Part shown: positions 41,709 to 53,637 of the stretch, one piece after another
Layout: each line of letters starts with the position of its first letter
How positions within the stretch are numbered: the first letter of the stretch is position 1
From: Macropodus opercularis
Taxonomy: Eukaryota; Chordata; Actinopteri; Anabantiformes; Osphronemidae
Length of the DNA stretch: 64,000 bases
Reading direction: 5' to 3'
Assembly: GCA_030770545.1 (NCBI GenBank)
Contig: CM061098.1
Location: 17,884,001 to 17,948,000, forward strand
Program-made: the position numbers and the translations under genes
The notes under the pieces: model-generated
Told to the model about the DNA's origin: nothing
What the model saw: only the letters and a program-made list of their open reading frames with translations
The model's database searches: none

Positions 41709-42212
41709 TCATGAACGAGTGCTCTTGGGATGCATAATCTCGTAAGTGACGCCAGGGTGTCCCTCTCTGTCCATCCGACGCAGGAACACAAAAGGTCCTT
41801 TCCATCTGGGAGCAAGCTTATTCATCTTTTGTGCTGGGTCATCCAGGAGAACAAAGTCACCTGGCTGGTGAGGGTGGAAAACCATTTTCTTGTCATACTG
41901 AGTCTTTTGATGTTGTTTACTTGCAGCTGTATTTTGGCTTGCATCCTTGAAAGCATGGGACAAACGTGCATAAGCTGCTGGTGAACCTGGTGTGGGAGAA
42001 GTCACCTCAGGGCTACAGTTCAGCATAACATCCAGTGGCAAATTTGGTTCTCTGCCATGAACAAGAAAGAAGGGTGAAAAACCGGTGCTTGAATGAACAC
42101 TGGAGTTGTAGGCGAGCTCAGCTTGTGGCAAGTACTGATCCCATTCACCTCCAGTGTGTGATATGTACTTAGCAAGTTGCTCCTTCAGAGTCCTGTTCAG
42201 TCTCTCAACCAT
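41709..42212 (-). pseudogene. Gypsy integrase, C-terminal half of catalytic core
   Basis: This 167-codon frame starts MVERLNRTLKEQLAKY, which contains the third catalytic residue (glutamate of the D-D-E triad). It continues WDQYLPQAELAYNSSVHSSTGFSPFFLVHG (typical gypsy integrase), and ends DFVLLDDPAQ...LAPRWKGPFVFLRRMD (GPY/F-like region). It overlaps the upstream frame by a few bases in a different phase, so a frameshift separates it from the first two catalytic residues. Confidence 0.8.
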
Positions 42213-43266
42213 ACCATCTGACTGTGCATGATATGGGGGATGTGCGTGTTTTGTTTATACCCAGCAAGAAGCACAGATGTTTAACGAGGTCTGATTCAAA
42301 CTGGCATCCCTGGTCAGTATGAATAGACTCCGGTAGGCCATGTTGCCTTATGTAATCCTCAAAAATGCACTTTGCCACAGTGGTTGCACGTTGGTCTTTC
42401 AGTGGGTAGAGGTTAACATAGCGTGTGAAATAGTCCATTATTACTAGAACATACCTGTTGCTTTGAGTGGTAACAGGTAGCTCAGTGATGTCTGCCGCAA
42501 TCTTTTGAAAAGGTCTCTCTGCTAGGATGGGCTGCATCGGGGCTCTTTCATGTGGAGTGGGAGAACCTCGGGTTTGACATGGCAAACACTCTGCACAAAA
42601 CTTGTGAATATCCCGAGACATATATGGCCAATAGCAAATACGTCTGGCCCTCAGCAGGGTGCGTTCTGCACTCAGGTGACCACTAAATGGATTGCCATGC
42701 ACTGCTACAAGGGCTTTGGTGATAAGAGTAGCAGGCAGAACAACTTGAAATGAATGTGGTGCATGTGGACCTGTTTTAGTCTTTCTGCAAAGAATTCCAT
42801 GCCTCATTATCAACTTGGGAAACTCGTGCCAAAGTTTCCGTAGAGTGGAAGAGGAGTGTTTCAAGTGGCCTATTGGTGGTCTAGAAATCCTGTCCTTCAT
42901 CCATGCAATGACAGTGGCAAGATCGTCATCTTCAGTCTGTTGTTCCCGCAACTTGTCCAAGTCTACTGACAGAGTGTAATGTACTTCAGTGAGAGCTGGG
43001 AAGGTGTTGTTTCTGTCACTGCAAACCGGTGTGATATTGTCTGTGGCGGTGATAGTAGCGATGGAACACTGAACAGCTTTGTTCAGAGTTTCCATGCTGG
43101 GGCGCCTGGACATAGCATCTGCGTTGGCATGTTGTTTACCATCACAATGCAAGATGTTGTAGTCATATACATCCATTTCAAGTATCCATCTACTGCGTCT
43201 GCCGGTCGGATCATTATCCACTGGACTTTTCTTCAGGCTCAGGAGGGGTTTATGATCCGTGATCAC
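42205..43266 (-). pseudogene. Gypsy RNase H C-terminus and integrase N-terminal half
   Basis: This 353-codon frame opens with MITDHKPLLSL (RNase H DHKPL motif) and RRSRWILEMDVYDYNI. The integrase zinc-binding domain follows (H190, H197, C227, C230; HGNPFSGHLSAERTLL and CAECLPC). Catalytic aspartates are at about D259 (AADITELP) and D318 (HTDQGCQFES). The frame ends after GINKTRTSP through a one-base shift. The start is internal, not a genuine initiation codon. Confidence 0.8.
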
Positions 43267-43657
43267 TGTGAAGGAGCTGCCGGATAAAAAGTGTTTAAAG
43301 TGCCTTATAGACCAATTATTATTATTAACTTAAAGACCATTTCCTTTCAGAAAAGCTTAGTGTGTGACTTGCATAGGCTATAACATGTTCCCTATTGTCC
43401 CGTCTCTGAGCTAGCACAGAACCAATGCCTTCCTGTGAAGCATCTGTATACAACAAAAAGGGCTGAGTGAAGATGGGGTGTGCCACAACAGGTGGATGAG
43501 TGAGGGCATGTTTCAGTGACTGGAAAGCATCCTCACATTCAACAGTCCATTTGAATATTGCACCCTTTTTGGTGAGTGTATGTAGAGGGGCAGCAATAAC
43601 CGAAAAGTTTTTGACGAACCGACGATAGTAATTTCGATGTTTCTTGCATAAGGTTGG
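43267..43657 (-). pseudogene. Gypsy RT/RNase H connecting region
   Basis: The minus strand reads NYYRRFVKNFSVIAAPLHTL, FKWTVECEDAFQSLKHAL, then YTDASQEGIGSVLAQ (first catalytic aspartate of RNase H) and IAYASHTLSFSERKWSLS. About 50 bp before the next frame the coding is lost in an ATT-rich insertion or decay near 43310-43325. It starts at the edge of the inserted LTR. Confidence 0.7.
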
Positions 43658-45561
43658 TGTTGGAGTACACGTGCTCCATGATCTCTCCCCAGAACAAAGG
43701 AATTAAGGCCTACATGTAAACCTGGAGGCCTGACTCGAGTGCCCTCTCAGACAAAGGGCCAGGAACCGCGTTCCCAGATCAGTTCCCATCCAGGTGTGAA
43801 AACATGAGTCACCAGAATCACGAGCAGCGATTGGCTGCAGGTCCCGGTGGGCGAGTCCAAGGTCCTCACCGATAAAACCGACCAACACGACACAAGTCGC
43901 TCTCTTGTCCTTTCTCTCTGGTACTTTTTCTCCTCTTGCCCCTCTGGCCTCTTCTCTTGTCTCTTCCTCTCTCTCTCTTCTTTCTCCCGTCTCCCCGCGC
44001 CCGGTCCTCCAGCTTCAGCGGCCTTTTCCTTTGCCGCCGCCAGCCTGAGCCGACACCGCAATTCGACCGGACGTTGAGGGGGAGCCAAAAGACGAGCCTG
44101 GCTCTAACTCCGTTCAGACCGATCCGCCTGTATCCACGCCGAGCTGTTCACTCGCCAACGCCAGCCCACTGGAAGGAGACCGCTGTACGACCGCCGAGGA
44201 AACGCCGTCCGCCCGCTTCGGATCCGCCGCCGTACACACGACCCCAACGAGAGCGCCACGTTGCAGTGCCCTGCCGAGCGTCTGCCGCGACTAAGTGATC
44301 GCCGCCCCTCCGCTAAGGAAAGCACGTCTGCCGCTTCTCTGGATCGTCCTTAACCGCCGCTGTTTCCCAGCCGGACGCCGCCATTACCGGTCGGAACCGT
44401 ACGCCGTCCTTCCAAGGAATAGGACGCCACCGTCAAGAGGACGTTGCGATCCAACTGGACGCCGAAGAAACCAGCTCATGGTAAGATACGAGGCAATCAA
44501 ATAAGTCTGAGCAGAGAGTTAACTTTAAGAGTCAGTAAATGTATATAGAGAGCTAATGTTTGGTGCTGTACCGCCGTGTATGGATTGACTGCTATGAGTG
44601 TTTCCACTGTGCATGTAGTGCTTTCGCTAGTGTATGAACCTGCCTCACAAGCTAAAAACAGGCAAGCCAACCGTCTTGTCCTGTAGCTCTGTGGCGGACA
44701 TTGTCTCACTCACGATTCAAGGGTTACTGTGATTCTCTCCCTGTTTATGTGTGCCGCCGCTGAGCGCTGACTCACGCGGCTCCTTTTATTCAGAACGCCC
44801 ACAGTAAGCTAGCCGCTATCCTAGTCAACCCACCAGGTCCTGAGGCCTCTATTGTCCCTCTTCCCCTCTTTCCTACACACGTGGATTGAGCACCCACCAT
44901 TTCGTGCCACACATAGCCGCCATCTTGGCGACCCCTCTCTCCTTTGTCTTCACCTACATCCGCACGTGGATTGATCATCCGCCATTTTGTCACACACACA
45001 GCTCCACCCTCGCGGTGACCCCTCCTTCTCTTTCTCCCACCTACACAGGTACACACAGACGCAGCCACACACACACACACACAAATAGACACACAGCTAC
45101 TTAGCCATCCCACATGCACACACACACACACTAGAATAGAATCCTTTTGTTTTGTTTTATTAACTATTAAGTTGTGATGTATTTGTTGTTTGAATAATTG
45201 TTGATCATAATCATCATTGTTTAGATAATAAAGTTGCCATAGTTTAATTAGTAGTTGCCTGTGATTATTGGTATATGGTTTGCCACACTGGTTGAGCTCA
45301 CGGCTGTGGCTCGAATTTCACCCTTCACTGCTAAATCAACTAATATTATTTAATATTAGGCAATTAGTAATAGTTTTATTGAGACTGTGCTTTTACTTAT
45401 GCCTTGGTTGTTGGTCCCTGACAGCAGGGTGGTGCCCCGATACTTTGATAGTTCGCTATCTAATCTTAATTAATTAATTTATCAATGATAAATTTAGCCA
45501 ACAACCAAGATTGATAATATCAAAAGTATTATCAGAATTTATGCTCCTTTGTCCCCCAACA
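43658..45561 (+). mobile_element. Long LTR of another retrotransposon, inserted in gypsy pol
   Basis: It starts TGTTGG and ends CCAACA (inverted TG/CA termini), 1.9 kb, in opposite orientation to the host gypsy. A TATA-like GATAAAA is at 43871-43877, followed by a CT-rich leader. A splice-donor-like CATGGTAAGAT is at about 44476, CA runs lie at about 45068-45082 and 45117-45130, and AATAAA is at 45227-45232. A tRNA-Met-type primer site follows at 45566. Only about 35 bp of internal sequence remain before gypsy coding resumes at about 45597. So this is a 5' LTR or solo LTR left by deletion. Boundaries are inferred. Confidence 0.55.
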
Positions 45562-45565
45562 TAAT

Positions 45566-45583
45566 TGGTGCCCCGTGGTGAGG
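45566..45583 (+). promoter_or_regulatory. Primer-binding site, elongator tRNA-Met type
   Basis: TGGTGCCCCGTGGTGAGG. Apart from one extra G it is complementary to the 3' end of vertebrate elongator tRNA-Met (which ends CCTCACACGGGGCACCA). It lies 4 bp after the LTR end CAACA. Confidence 0.6.
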
Positions 45584-45597
45584 CCGTAATATCACCA

Positions 45598-46345
45598 ACA
45601 TTGGAGTCCACGATTAGAGACCACATGTCCGAGGAAGGTCACTTGGGTTCGTGCCAGCTGACATTTCCTGCCTTTCAACTTGAGACCATCAGAACGAAAA
45701 CGACTGAACACCTCTTCCAGGGTATGTAGGTGATCTGCAAACGAGCGACTGAACAAGGACATCATCCAGATAAATTAAACATTCCTTCCAATGTATGCCG
45801 TGGAGTACTAGCTCCATCAATCTTTGAAAGGTCGGTGGCGCGTTAGTTAAGCCCATAGGCATAACCTTAAACTGGTACAGGCCGCTGCCCGAGTTGAACG
45901 CAGTTTTCTCCTTGTCTTGCGGTCCAAGCTCAACCTGCCAGTATCCAATGACAAATCCATGGTACTGAACCAGCATGCACCAGACAGACTGTCAAGCGCA
46001 TCTGCAAGACGCGGCAAGGGGTATGAATCTTTAACAGTCACTGCATTTAGCTTCCTGTAATCAATACAGAATCTGTAGCTGCCATCTTTTTTCCCGAACA
46101 AGGACGACAGGCGAGGACCAGGGGCTACAACTTTCCTCAATAATGTCTTGTGAAAGGAGCTGCTGCACCTGTCTGTCTATCTCCATTCTCGTGTCGGGTG
46201 AGGTCCTGTATGCTCTCTGTTTGATCGGTGGAACTTCTGCAGTCCTGATGCTGTGTCGGACCATGTCTGTGCGTCCATAGTCATGGTCATTAGCACTAAA
46301 AACATCACTGTAAGTCAGGAGCAGGGCCTCAAGCTGCTGTCTCTG
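45598..46345 (-). pseudogene. Gypsy reverse transcriptase
   Basis: Three overlapping minus frames carry the RT. 46061-46264 has RHSIRTAEVPPIKQRAYR and IEESCSPWSSPVVLVREK. 45847-46140 has FGKKDGSYRFCIDYRKLNAV and SYPLPRLADALDSL. 45689-45976 has QFKVMPMGLTNAPPTFQRLM and the catalytic LIYLDDVLV. Further on, FLGHVVSNRGLQ lies at 45598-45640. At least two frameshifts occur within the palm domain. The gene is cut at 45597 by the LTR insertion. Confidence 0.8.
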
Positions 46346-47214
46346 TTAATCAGAAAGTTCTGAGTGGCTTAGGTCAATCTCTGTCCTTGACCGTAGAGGT
46401 GAGGGCTCTGTTGATGTTTCCACGGTAGCTACACTGGTTTCCACTACACAATAGGCCTTGTCACCGTCTGTGCCAATTGGACGGAAATCTCCTAGTCTAG
46501 TGTCACCTGGGATCCGGAGATCAGCATTAGTTGGGTTCATGACTCATAAGTGAGTCCTGTTCGTACTGGGGCAAGTGTGCATGCAACCACGAGACCTTGG
46601 TAATTGTACAGATGTGGCTCTAAGATACCTGTATAGTCAGCTGCAAGATCAGGCACACCAACAGCTGGCTGAACCTTAGCTAGCACGGTCATCTGTGACA
46701 GGGCAGGAACTGTAACAGTAGCTAGGGTGACAGCATAGCAGCAAAGGGGAGCAGTCTCTGTAGTGCACAGAAGAGGAATACTAGTGTGGTTCCCTACTTT
46801 AAACATACCTTCACTCAGGTTGACAACTGCATGATGAGTAAGTAGAAAATCCCAGCCTAAGATCACTGGTGTAATGTTCCTGACAACCTGAACTGTGTGG
46901 GTGAAAACCTCATTACCCAGCCGGATGGTGATGGACAGTGTGCCTAAATTGTCTAAATAGTCACCAGTCACTGATCTAGGGAAAAGTTGAGAGCGTTGCA
47001 TAGGCTTTGTTCTGAGAGATGGGATGGACATTCTAAAGGTTTCACTAATCAGTGAGATGTCAGAACCTGTATCTAGGTACACTTTGGTAGCTACGTTTTC
47101 AATAACAGTCATCACATAACATGTGAGGGTTTTACATGAAGATGTTGAAAATGTCTGTTCTTGGACCCCATCAGCAACAGTAGCAGACACTTGGCCCTCA
47201 GTATCTGCTACCAC
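46346..47214 (-). CDS. Gypsy aspartic protease
   Basis: The main frame (46537-47214, 225 codons) holds VYLDTGSDISLIS with the catalytic DTGS at residues 48-51, and VILGWDFLLTHHAVVNL, a typical hydrophobic-hydrophobic-G motif of retropepsins, about 65 residues later. The following 46346-46540 frame (NPTNADLRIPGDTRLGDF) links to the RT and is acidic near its end. The protease frame itself is intact. It would process the Gag-Pol polyprotein inside particles. Confidence 0.7.
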
Positions 47215-47226
47215 TCTTTTCCTGGT

Positions 47227-48482
47227 TCATAGTGGTCTTCCTTGAAACTCACATGATGAGTCTTTCCCCTGCTGAGTGACGAGTCTTCCTGCTGAGTGAG
47301 CATGATGTGAATCATGTCGGGAATAAGGAGGAGAACAAGACCTGGAGGAGTCACGGCGGCATGCTTCCCTGCTACCGGAGGACTCAGGAGAGCGGTGTCT
47401 GTCAGAGCTGTAGTGTCGGTAGCGCTCACGGTTGCTGGTAGAATGATAGTCACGCCGCTGATGTGATGTGATGGAGGAGTAGGGCGCAGTATCTGTCACG
47501 GCGAGAGTCTCTGGGGTGTAGATAATGACTGTTTGACCTGCTGGACCTGTGACCACTTGGTGCAGATGAATAGGTGCCCAGTTCAGGAGACCCAGATGGG
47601 GAGCGTCTATATCGTTCTCTTCCACGCTCACGTCCCCTTTCTAATGTAGGATCATACCTGTGTCCAGAAAAGTCAGAACGAGGGGAATAGCGGCTGGCAT
47701 GAGACTGTCCAAGTTGAGTAACTTCCAGTTTGAGTGCGCGGACTTCATCTGAAAGCTGTTTCACAACCTCAACGAGGCCTGCTGATGAGTTTGTGTGAAA
47801 CTTTTCATGTTTGGCAGACACCATAGCTGAGAGTGGTTCACTTTGCAAGGAGGGAGTGTGAGGGGTAGGTGCTTGTGGAACAACAGGTGGAGGAAGGAGT
47901 CTCAAAGCTTCCTGTGCACGTTCCCACCTACACACAACAGCTAAAGCGTCTTCTAGTGTAGTGGCACCATGTTCGTGGCACTTTGCCTGAAGAATGGGAT
48001 CTAAACCAGCAACGAATCTTCTAAAACGTTCCATTGCAATAGCTGGCTGGCCGTAGTTAGGGAACGCTTCTAGTACCAGCCTTGTGATTTCTGCAGCATA
48101 GACCTCCAAAGGTTCTTTAGGCAGTCGCTGTCTGGCATTAACAAAAGTCTGGAAAAGCAAAAATTCCTTCCGGCCAAAGACATCGTTTAGCTTAGCTGCA
48201 CACTGCTCATAGTCTTGTTGCAATCGTGGTGGCAAAGACAACCAGTAAGCTAGTGCATCACCACTAAGCCGTGTGGGAAGGATCGTGGCTAGGCATTTGT
48301 CCATCGGCACATGCTTTAACTGCTAACTCCAGTCTAGTTTTCCACAGCGAAAAACTTTCCTTGTCCTTACCATCTCCGTGGAAATATGGTGGTAATTCCA
48401 CTCTGTAATGCACCACAGTCTTTGATGTCGAGTCTCCTTGGGCCGCGCTGCTCGCACCGTCGTCCACTAACTGCAGCGACAT
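47227..48482 (-). pseudogene. Gypsy gag
   Basis: The probable start is at 48482 (MSLQLVDDGASSAAQGDSTS), followed by VELPPYFHGDGKDKESFSLWKTRLELAV. The frame shifts near 48290 into 47450-48310, which carries the capsid-like part: LATILPTRLSGDALAYWLSL, FGRKEFLLFQTF and QRLPKEPLEVYAAEI. The C-terminal part is rich in arginine and serine (DRHRSPESSGSREACRR at 47227-47631, in yet another frame) and has no CCHC knuckle in the readable frames; an RS-type nucleic-acid-binding tail may replace it. Confidence 0.75.
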
Positions 48483-48690
48483 CGCTACGTATTGACCAAC
48501 TCACAAGGCGTATGGAAAACCGGGGTCTGCGTTACATGCACAGGCGCTGTGCATGTAATTGCTGAGGCGTCCCTTCACATACAAAAGTCATATATGGCAC
48601 CTGTAGCCTGCAGCCATTTCCCGCCGAGAACCGAGTTGAATGCCTTGGTTAGAGTATCCGAAGATGAAGAAAACACCGCTGCCACCAGCC
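48483..48690 (-). other. Gypsy leader between 5' LTR and gag
   Basis: On the minus strand the LTR ends TTAGGGTTACA and is followed by GGCTGGTGGCAGCGGTG. TGGTGGCAGCGG may be the primer-binding site, but I could not match it to a tRNA with confidence. Confidence 0.45.
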
Positions 48691-48927
48691 TGTAACCCTA
48701 ACTTCTGTTGGTGTCTGGTGTTCTCCAGTCACCGAGGCTGTGGGTATTAAGCGGGCTACAGTTCTTTGTCAAACTTCTTTATTAACCAGAACGGCAACAC
48801 AATACTTCTGGAACTTGCAATGCTCTGCGTACAACCACGCTGACTCCCTCCTAACTTCTGTTCCTCCTCTTTAACCTTCCCCTGGTAAACACCTGTCGAT
48901 AGGAACTAATGTTTCCCCAAACAAAGG
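48691..48927 (-). repeat. 5' LTR of the gypsy element (aligned part)
   Basis: It matches 40809-41052. Similarity stops abruptly at 48927 and no target duplication was found outside, so the U3 side is probably truncated. Confidence 0.7.
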
Positions 48928-51900
48928 TGCTATAAACGATAAAAGAAATGCTTATCATTAATAATGTCAAATTAAACTAATCCATAAACAAAATAAATAA
49001 ATAAATCATTGTAATAAATTAAGGTGTAAAGGACCAAAGGTTACAATAGCAAGAAGGGTCTCTCTGTAAAGGATGTAGACCACAAACATTCAGCATCAGC
49101 AACATTCTACTGGATCACGGTGAAGAAGGGTCTGAGTTCTACAGTTCAAGCTCGCACGTAACTGAAAAGTAAAAGCTGAATGAAAGCTCTTAGTAAAAGA
49201 CAAATATCAGTATCTGAATCATTTTTTATATTTTCATATTTCCAGACATTTTCTTGTAAGTAATTGATTATGTGGATGAGTTGTGTCAGCTCTAATCTCA
49301 CATTTGATTATAGACAGAAGATGTAAAAGTACAAAGGCGATACCAGCCTAAATACTACTGTAGCATGTACAATGAAATGAACTGTGAGGTGGAACCTTTT
49401 TTATTGGCAGTCCAGTCGTACATTCCAAATAAAAAATATTTTTTTCTCAGCTGCATAGTTTTTCATATGAAAACACTTCCATTTCCATAACTGTACTGTA
49501 GCTCAAAGCATGATCTTTTCCCCAATTTCTTTTCTGAAAAGTTTGTCAGAATGTGTGACTGTTCTGCTAAAACCTTTCATCTCTATCGCCACAAAAGTGC
49601 TGTTTTCACCATTTTTTGACTATTAGGGTTATTGCATTTGAGAGATGATTTTTATATTTCTGATAACTTCCCCAGAGCAACTCAAAAGACCTCATCTAAT
49701 TTACATGCACAATCACTCATTCACTGTCTCCTAACTTTCTCTGTTACGGCCCGTCTGTGATTCTTTTTTCTGGAGTAATGAACAAGTGGAGAGAAAGATG
49801 AAGAGATCAGAAAGCAGTATGAAAGGGAAAGACGTAGCTGTGGTGGAAGTGCATGACCCAGATAATAAAAGGTGCAGCGTATTGATCAATATTATCCTAT
49901 GCTGCGTTGACACATGCTAAAATAGTAAACAGCAGTGAACTTTACATAGACAAGAGGCAGCAGGAGATAGAGCAGTGAACTGTACTGACATATTCAAATA
50001 GATTTTTCATGTTATTGACACATGTTGTTGACATTCTAAGAGTTATAGTATTAAGGCTGATTGTCTCAGTCTCAACAGAAATGTTATCGTTTGCCATCTC
50101 AGATCTTCAGTAGGTGGTGTTGAAGGTCATCCCTTCTATGGTGACTTTTAAATAGTGATTCAACATTTTACCCAGTTGGCAGCATCCTTGTCACGTCCAC
50201 ATGGAGTCACCCACCTCGACCAAACGCAGCTTTCTACTACATCACCTACTTTTCCCTAAATTCCTTCCAGATACAGATCAGTTGTCCTATGCAGAGACAT
50301 CTCCTTTTGGAGAACAGGGCAGATGTACACTAGCGCTATCATGCAATTACACTACTTTTTACCTTCCAAGAACTCGTATTGTTAGCAAATTCACCGTGAC
50401 ATTTAGAATTGTTTGTAATTTAGGAGAGGGAGGAGTGATCCACATAATTCTAACCTCATCCTTTGATGTGTGATCTAAATAAATGGACACATGTCGAAGC
50501 AGTGAGACATACTGTTTCCCTCTGTTTGCTGGGTAAGTAAACAGTGGTAACCTACTGGGTGCTTAACATTAAAGCATCATTATGTTATGATCAGCACATG
50601 ACAAACCAGTAAACCGTTACCTCCTGTTTTTCATAGCTTTTCGTGAGCAGCAACTCTCCAACCTGTCGCCTGACCCAAGGTTTTGCAGTCATTACTAGAG
50701 GAGTAGCTTCTTCCTCCACCTGTCTGTCCTCCATCCTTGGTGATAAACCTACAATCTCAGTGCCTATTGTATTTGAAATGTGTCTTACACATGTTGGGCC
50801 GGCCAGGCTGACCTGCTTCTTTGTGGTTTTCTTCCAGCTGCTTGTGTAGCATAGTGGACTTGTTAGGGATCAGAATGTGGCATAAAATTCTGTATGCAAT
50901 GAACTGAAAATGAATCTAAATCACTTCAGGAATGCGGCTGCTCCTCTAGTGTCCAAGAGAGTCTCTGCAAGGAGGAGCAAACCTGGAGGTTGGTCTCAGG
51001 TGATCAGGTAGAAAAAAAGCCACACAGATCAAAAAGACCAGCTTAGACTGAAATGGTCTGGAAGCATAAATATCCTGTGTTAAACACTGTAAACAGCGTC
51101 TCTCTGGTCTGCACTTAATATGATTTGAAACAGTACTTTAGGTGTAAAGACAGCATTAAAGCAATATGTGCTCATGTTCATGAGACGACCTTTCTTGTGA
51201 ACTGGCACGAACTGAATGATGGGTTGGGTTCAGAGGACACAGTTTGCAAAGAGGCAGAAAACAGATGTGGGCCAGCGTCTGGATAGATGTGTCATATCTG
51301 AGTCATCACAAGACGGAGTGAAACGCACACAAATCTGTGGCCCCAGCAGGCACATGACTTCACCCACTCTGCAGAGACAAACCCACCTCTTTCCCATGTT
51401 ACCCTCCTCAAAGACAGAGCGCTTCCCCACCGTGACATTGCTGAACATGGCATTTTTTAATCCCACTCTCTCACTCAGAATAAAGCCAGTATGAAAACAT
51501 GAAAAAATAAAACGTGGTGCAACGTCACAGTCGCTGTGATACATCATGGCAGCCTTCATTTCAGCTGGCAAGCTTCTTTGTAGCCTAATACTCGAAGTGC
51601 AGCTGGCTTGTTTAAAAATGCAAACTGATGATTAAATCATAGCACAGGAATGGTCATGTTTTCCCTGCTCCTTTAAAAAGACCTGTGATGTTTTCATCCT
51701 GTCACTTATTCATATGTTCGTGCTGTGCTCTGTGGTTTTTTAATGAGTTCAAGACTTTAGTCAGGTATTTTATTTAACCTGTCTCAGAGAAAGACACCAT
51801 CTGTGATTAACTTACTAGCAGACAACTGCTTCTGTACCTTAGTGTTTCCTATTAATTACCTTGTTTGTGGCAGCACCATCTAATTTTTCTTGCCTCTGTG

Positions 51901-52427
51901 TCTTAATGAAGTAAAACATAATAAAACATGTCAAACACTGTATTTTTGTGCCTTTTGTTTACAGCATGTCTCAGTTATATGCAATCGTCTGTCCCGCACA
52001 CACAGCGTTAACGGAGGCCACAGTTTTTCACGCTATGACAACAAAGGTTAATAATTTAGGGAAAGCAGTCAAAATGCTGCCAAGGAAGAACTTTGCTGAA
52101 CAGATTCTTCACTTGCTACTGTTGTGGAAATAAACAGAATTTATATCAAGATAGTCCTTCGAGTGGTTTCATTACAAAACACATGTCAATAAGAAAATAA
52201 GCACAATGAAGGAAAACACATCCAAGTAACACAGCAGAACTTCTCTCACACGTATTGGGTTGAGTCTGTTGATTGATGGGACACAGACAACAAAGAAATA
52301 GTTTTGCTGTCTGTTAACCTTGAGACAAGAACAGGTGACATCAACTCAGTAGAATGAAAAGCACAACGTTTCACATCTGTTGGTGGTGAAATAAATGGTC
52401 ACATCATAGGTGCAAGTTGGATGTTGT
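48928..52427. other. Non-coding stretch, no gene recognised
   Basis: This is 3.5 kb of AT-rich sequence. Frames at 50201-50473, 50643-50849, 51216-51494 and 51948-52133 are short and without known domains. The last follows an acceptor-like TTTTGTTTACAG (about 51963) and ends TGGAAATAAACAG, with a poly(A)-like signal overlapping. It could be a terminal exon but has no partner. Confidence 0.4.
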
Positions 52428-52694
52428 TTAACCCTGGTGCAGCCTTCAACATGAAAACAGGAGGCTCAAAGCTCAATAAACACACGAGGGTTGGATAAAA
52501 CAGCCGATAAATCACAACACGCTTCATCTAGATGAACGGTTGGATGAACTTGTTCATCATAGACCCACACGTGTTCATTGCTTGGATGTATCACCCACCA
52601 AGGCTGTTTGATCCAACCCTGGTGTGTTTTTGAGCTTTGCCTCCTAGTTATCAGTGGGGTCATTTGGACCCCTCCAAGGCTGCACCAGGGTTAA
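52428..52694. mobile_element. TTAA-type MITE, best-preserved copy
   Basis: It has perfect 19-bp inverted termini: TTAACCCTGGTGCAGCCTT at the left and its reverse complement at the right, including the TTAA target at each end. The interior contains CATCTAGATG and ACACGTGTTCATTGCTTGG. Length 267 bp, non-coding. The termini point to the piggyBac superfamily. Confidence 0.85.
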
Positions 52695-53554
52695 TATGTG
52701 GTTAACACGTGGACAGGTTCACAGAGCTCTCAGGCGTTTTATGAAATAAAAGCTGTGTGTGAACCATTTACTGATGATTTTGATTATAGTGTACATTTAG
52801 TCAAGTCAGAAACAGAGTCAGACTCTAAGAGACTAATGAGATACCGCTGCAATAATTTACATTCTAAAAGTCAGATAAGATTTTTTTAATCATGGATGGT
52901 TTATTGCAGCAGCACATTCATTCTCAAGGTAAAAACTAGAAATTTGCTGAACTGCACAATTACATTTGTGTGCTGTGAAGTTGTTGTGATGCTTGTGTTT
53001 GTTAGTATTTTAATTTCTGCAATATTTACAAAATATATTATTAGTTAGTGAAGAGATTTCATTCCAGTCTAAATTTGCGACAGATGTTTTGTATAGTTAT
53101 TTATCTTTTAAGTGTGTGTGTGTGTGTGTGTCAGGGGTTTCTCTGGTGCTGTGTTTGCATTTTGTATTTTGTATAGATATATGTTAAACACGTTTAAAGC
53201 AATATTGTAGGGAAAACTCTGTCCTTGTGTGTATGCTGGGAGTGATTAAATACCAAAGGCTGTATGTGTGTGTTAGCTATGACTAAATCATGACCAGCGT
53301 GAAGGCTTCTTTATAAATGTCAGAATATATAAAAGTCAGTTTTTCCACTTGGGGCTTTTGCCTGTCTGATGGACCATTTATCTTTCTCTCTGTAACACAC
53401 ACACAACCACAGACAGGAGGACAAAGAGGAGCAAGAGGAGACTGAGAGAAGACAAGACACTTCAGCGAAACACTGGGACCAACAAGGAAAGAAAGAGGGG
53501 TTGCTCATCGAAATGAACTGTTGGGCAACCAGGACCAGAAGCCATGATGCTCCA
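52695..53554. other. Non-coding stretch with a (GT)n run
   Basis: A GT run lies at 53113-53131. No gene recognised. Confidence 0.5.
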
Positions 53555-53637
53555 AGGAAGGAAGGAAGGAAGGAAGGAGGGAAGGAAGGAAGAAAGGAAG
53601 GAAGGAAGGAAGGAAGGAAGGAAGGAAGGAAGGAAAG
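53555..53637. repeat. (GGAA)n microsatellite
   Basis: About 80 bp of GGAA/AAGG repeats with a few interruptions. Tetranucleotide repeats of this type can bind ETS-family factors, but no promoter is seen nearby. Confidence 0.9.

Larger units (their letters stand above)
40809..48927 (-). mobile_element. Ty3/gypsy LTR retrotransposon, defective and interrupted
   Basis: It is read on the minus strand from the 5' LTR (right) to the 3' LTR (left). Order: gag, protease, reverse transcriptase, RNase H, integrase. This is the Ty3/gypsy order (RT before integrase). The two LTR regions share TGTAACCCTAACTTCTGTTG at one end and about 240 bp of clear similarity. Frames are broken in gag, RT, between RNase H and integrase, within integrase and by a stop near its end. 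A 1.9-kb LTR of another element splits the pol gene at 43658-45597. It cannot transpose on its own. Confidence 0.85.

Noticed and set aside
44797..45131. Minus-strand frame of 113 codons and several plus frames within 43.7-45.5 kb
   Set aside because: They lie in the long LTR, are low-complexity (CA, arginine-rich) and have no domain.
51948..52133. Possible terminal exon (acceptor-like site, 61-codon frame, poly(A) signal)
   Set aside because: No upstream exon or conserved domain could be recognised; evidence is too thin for a gene call.
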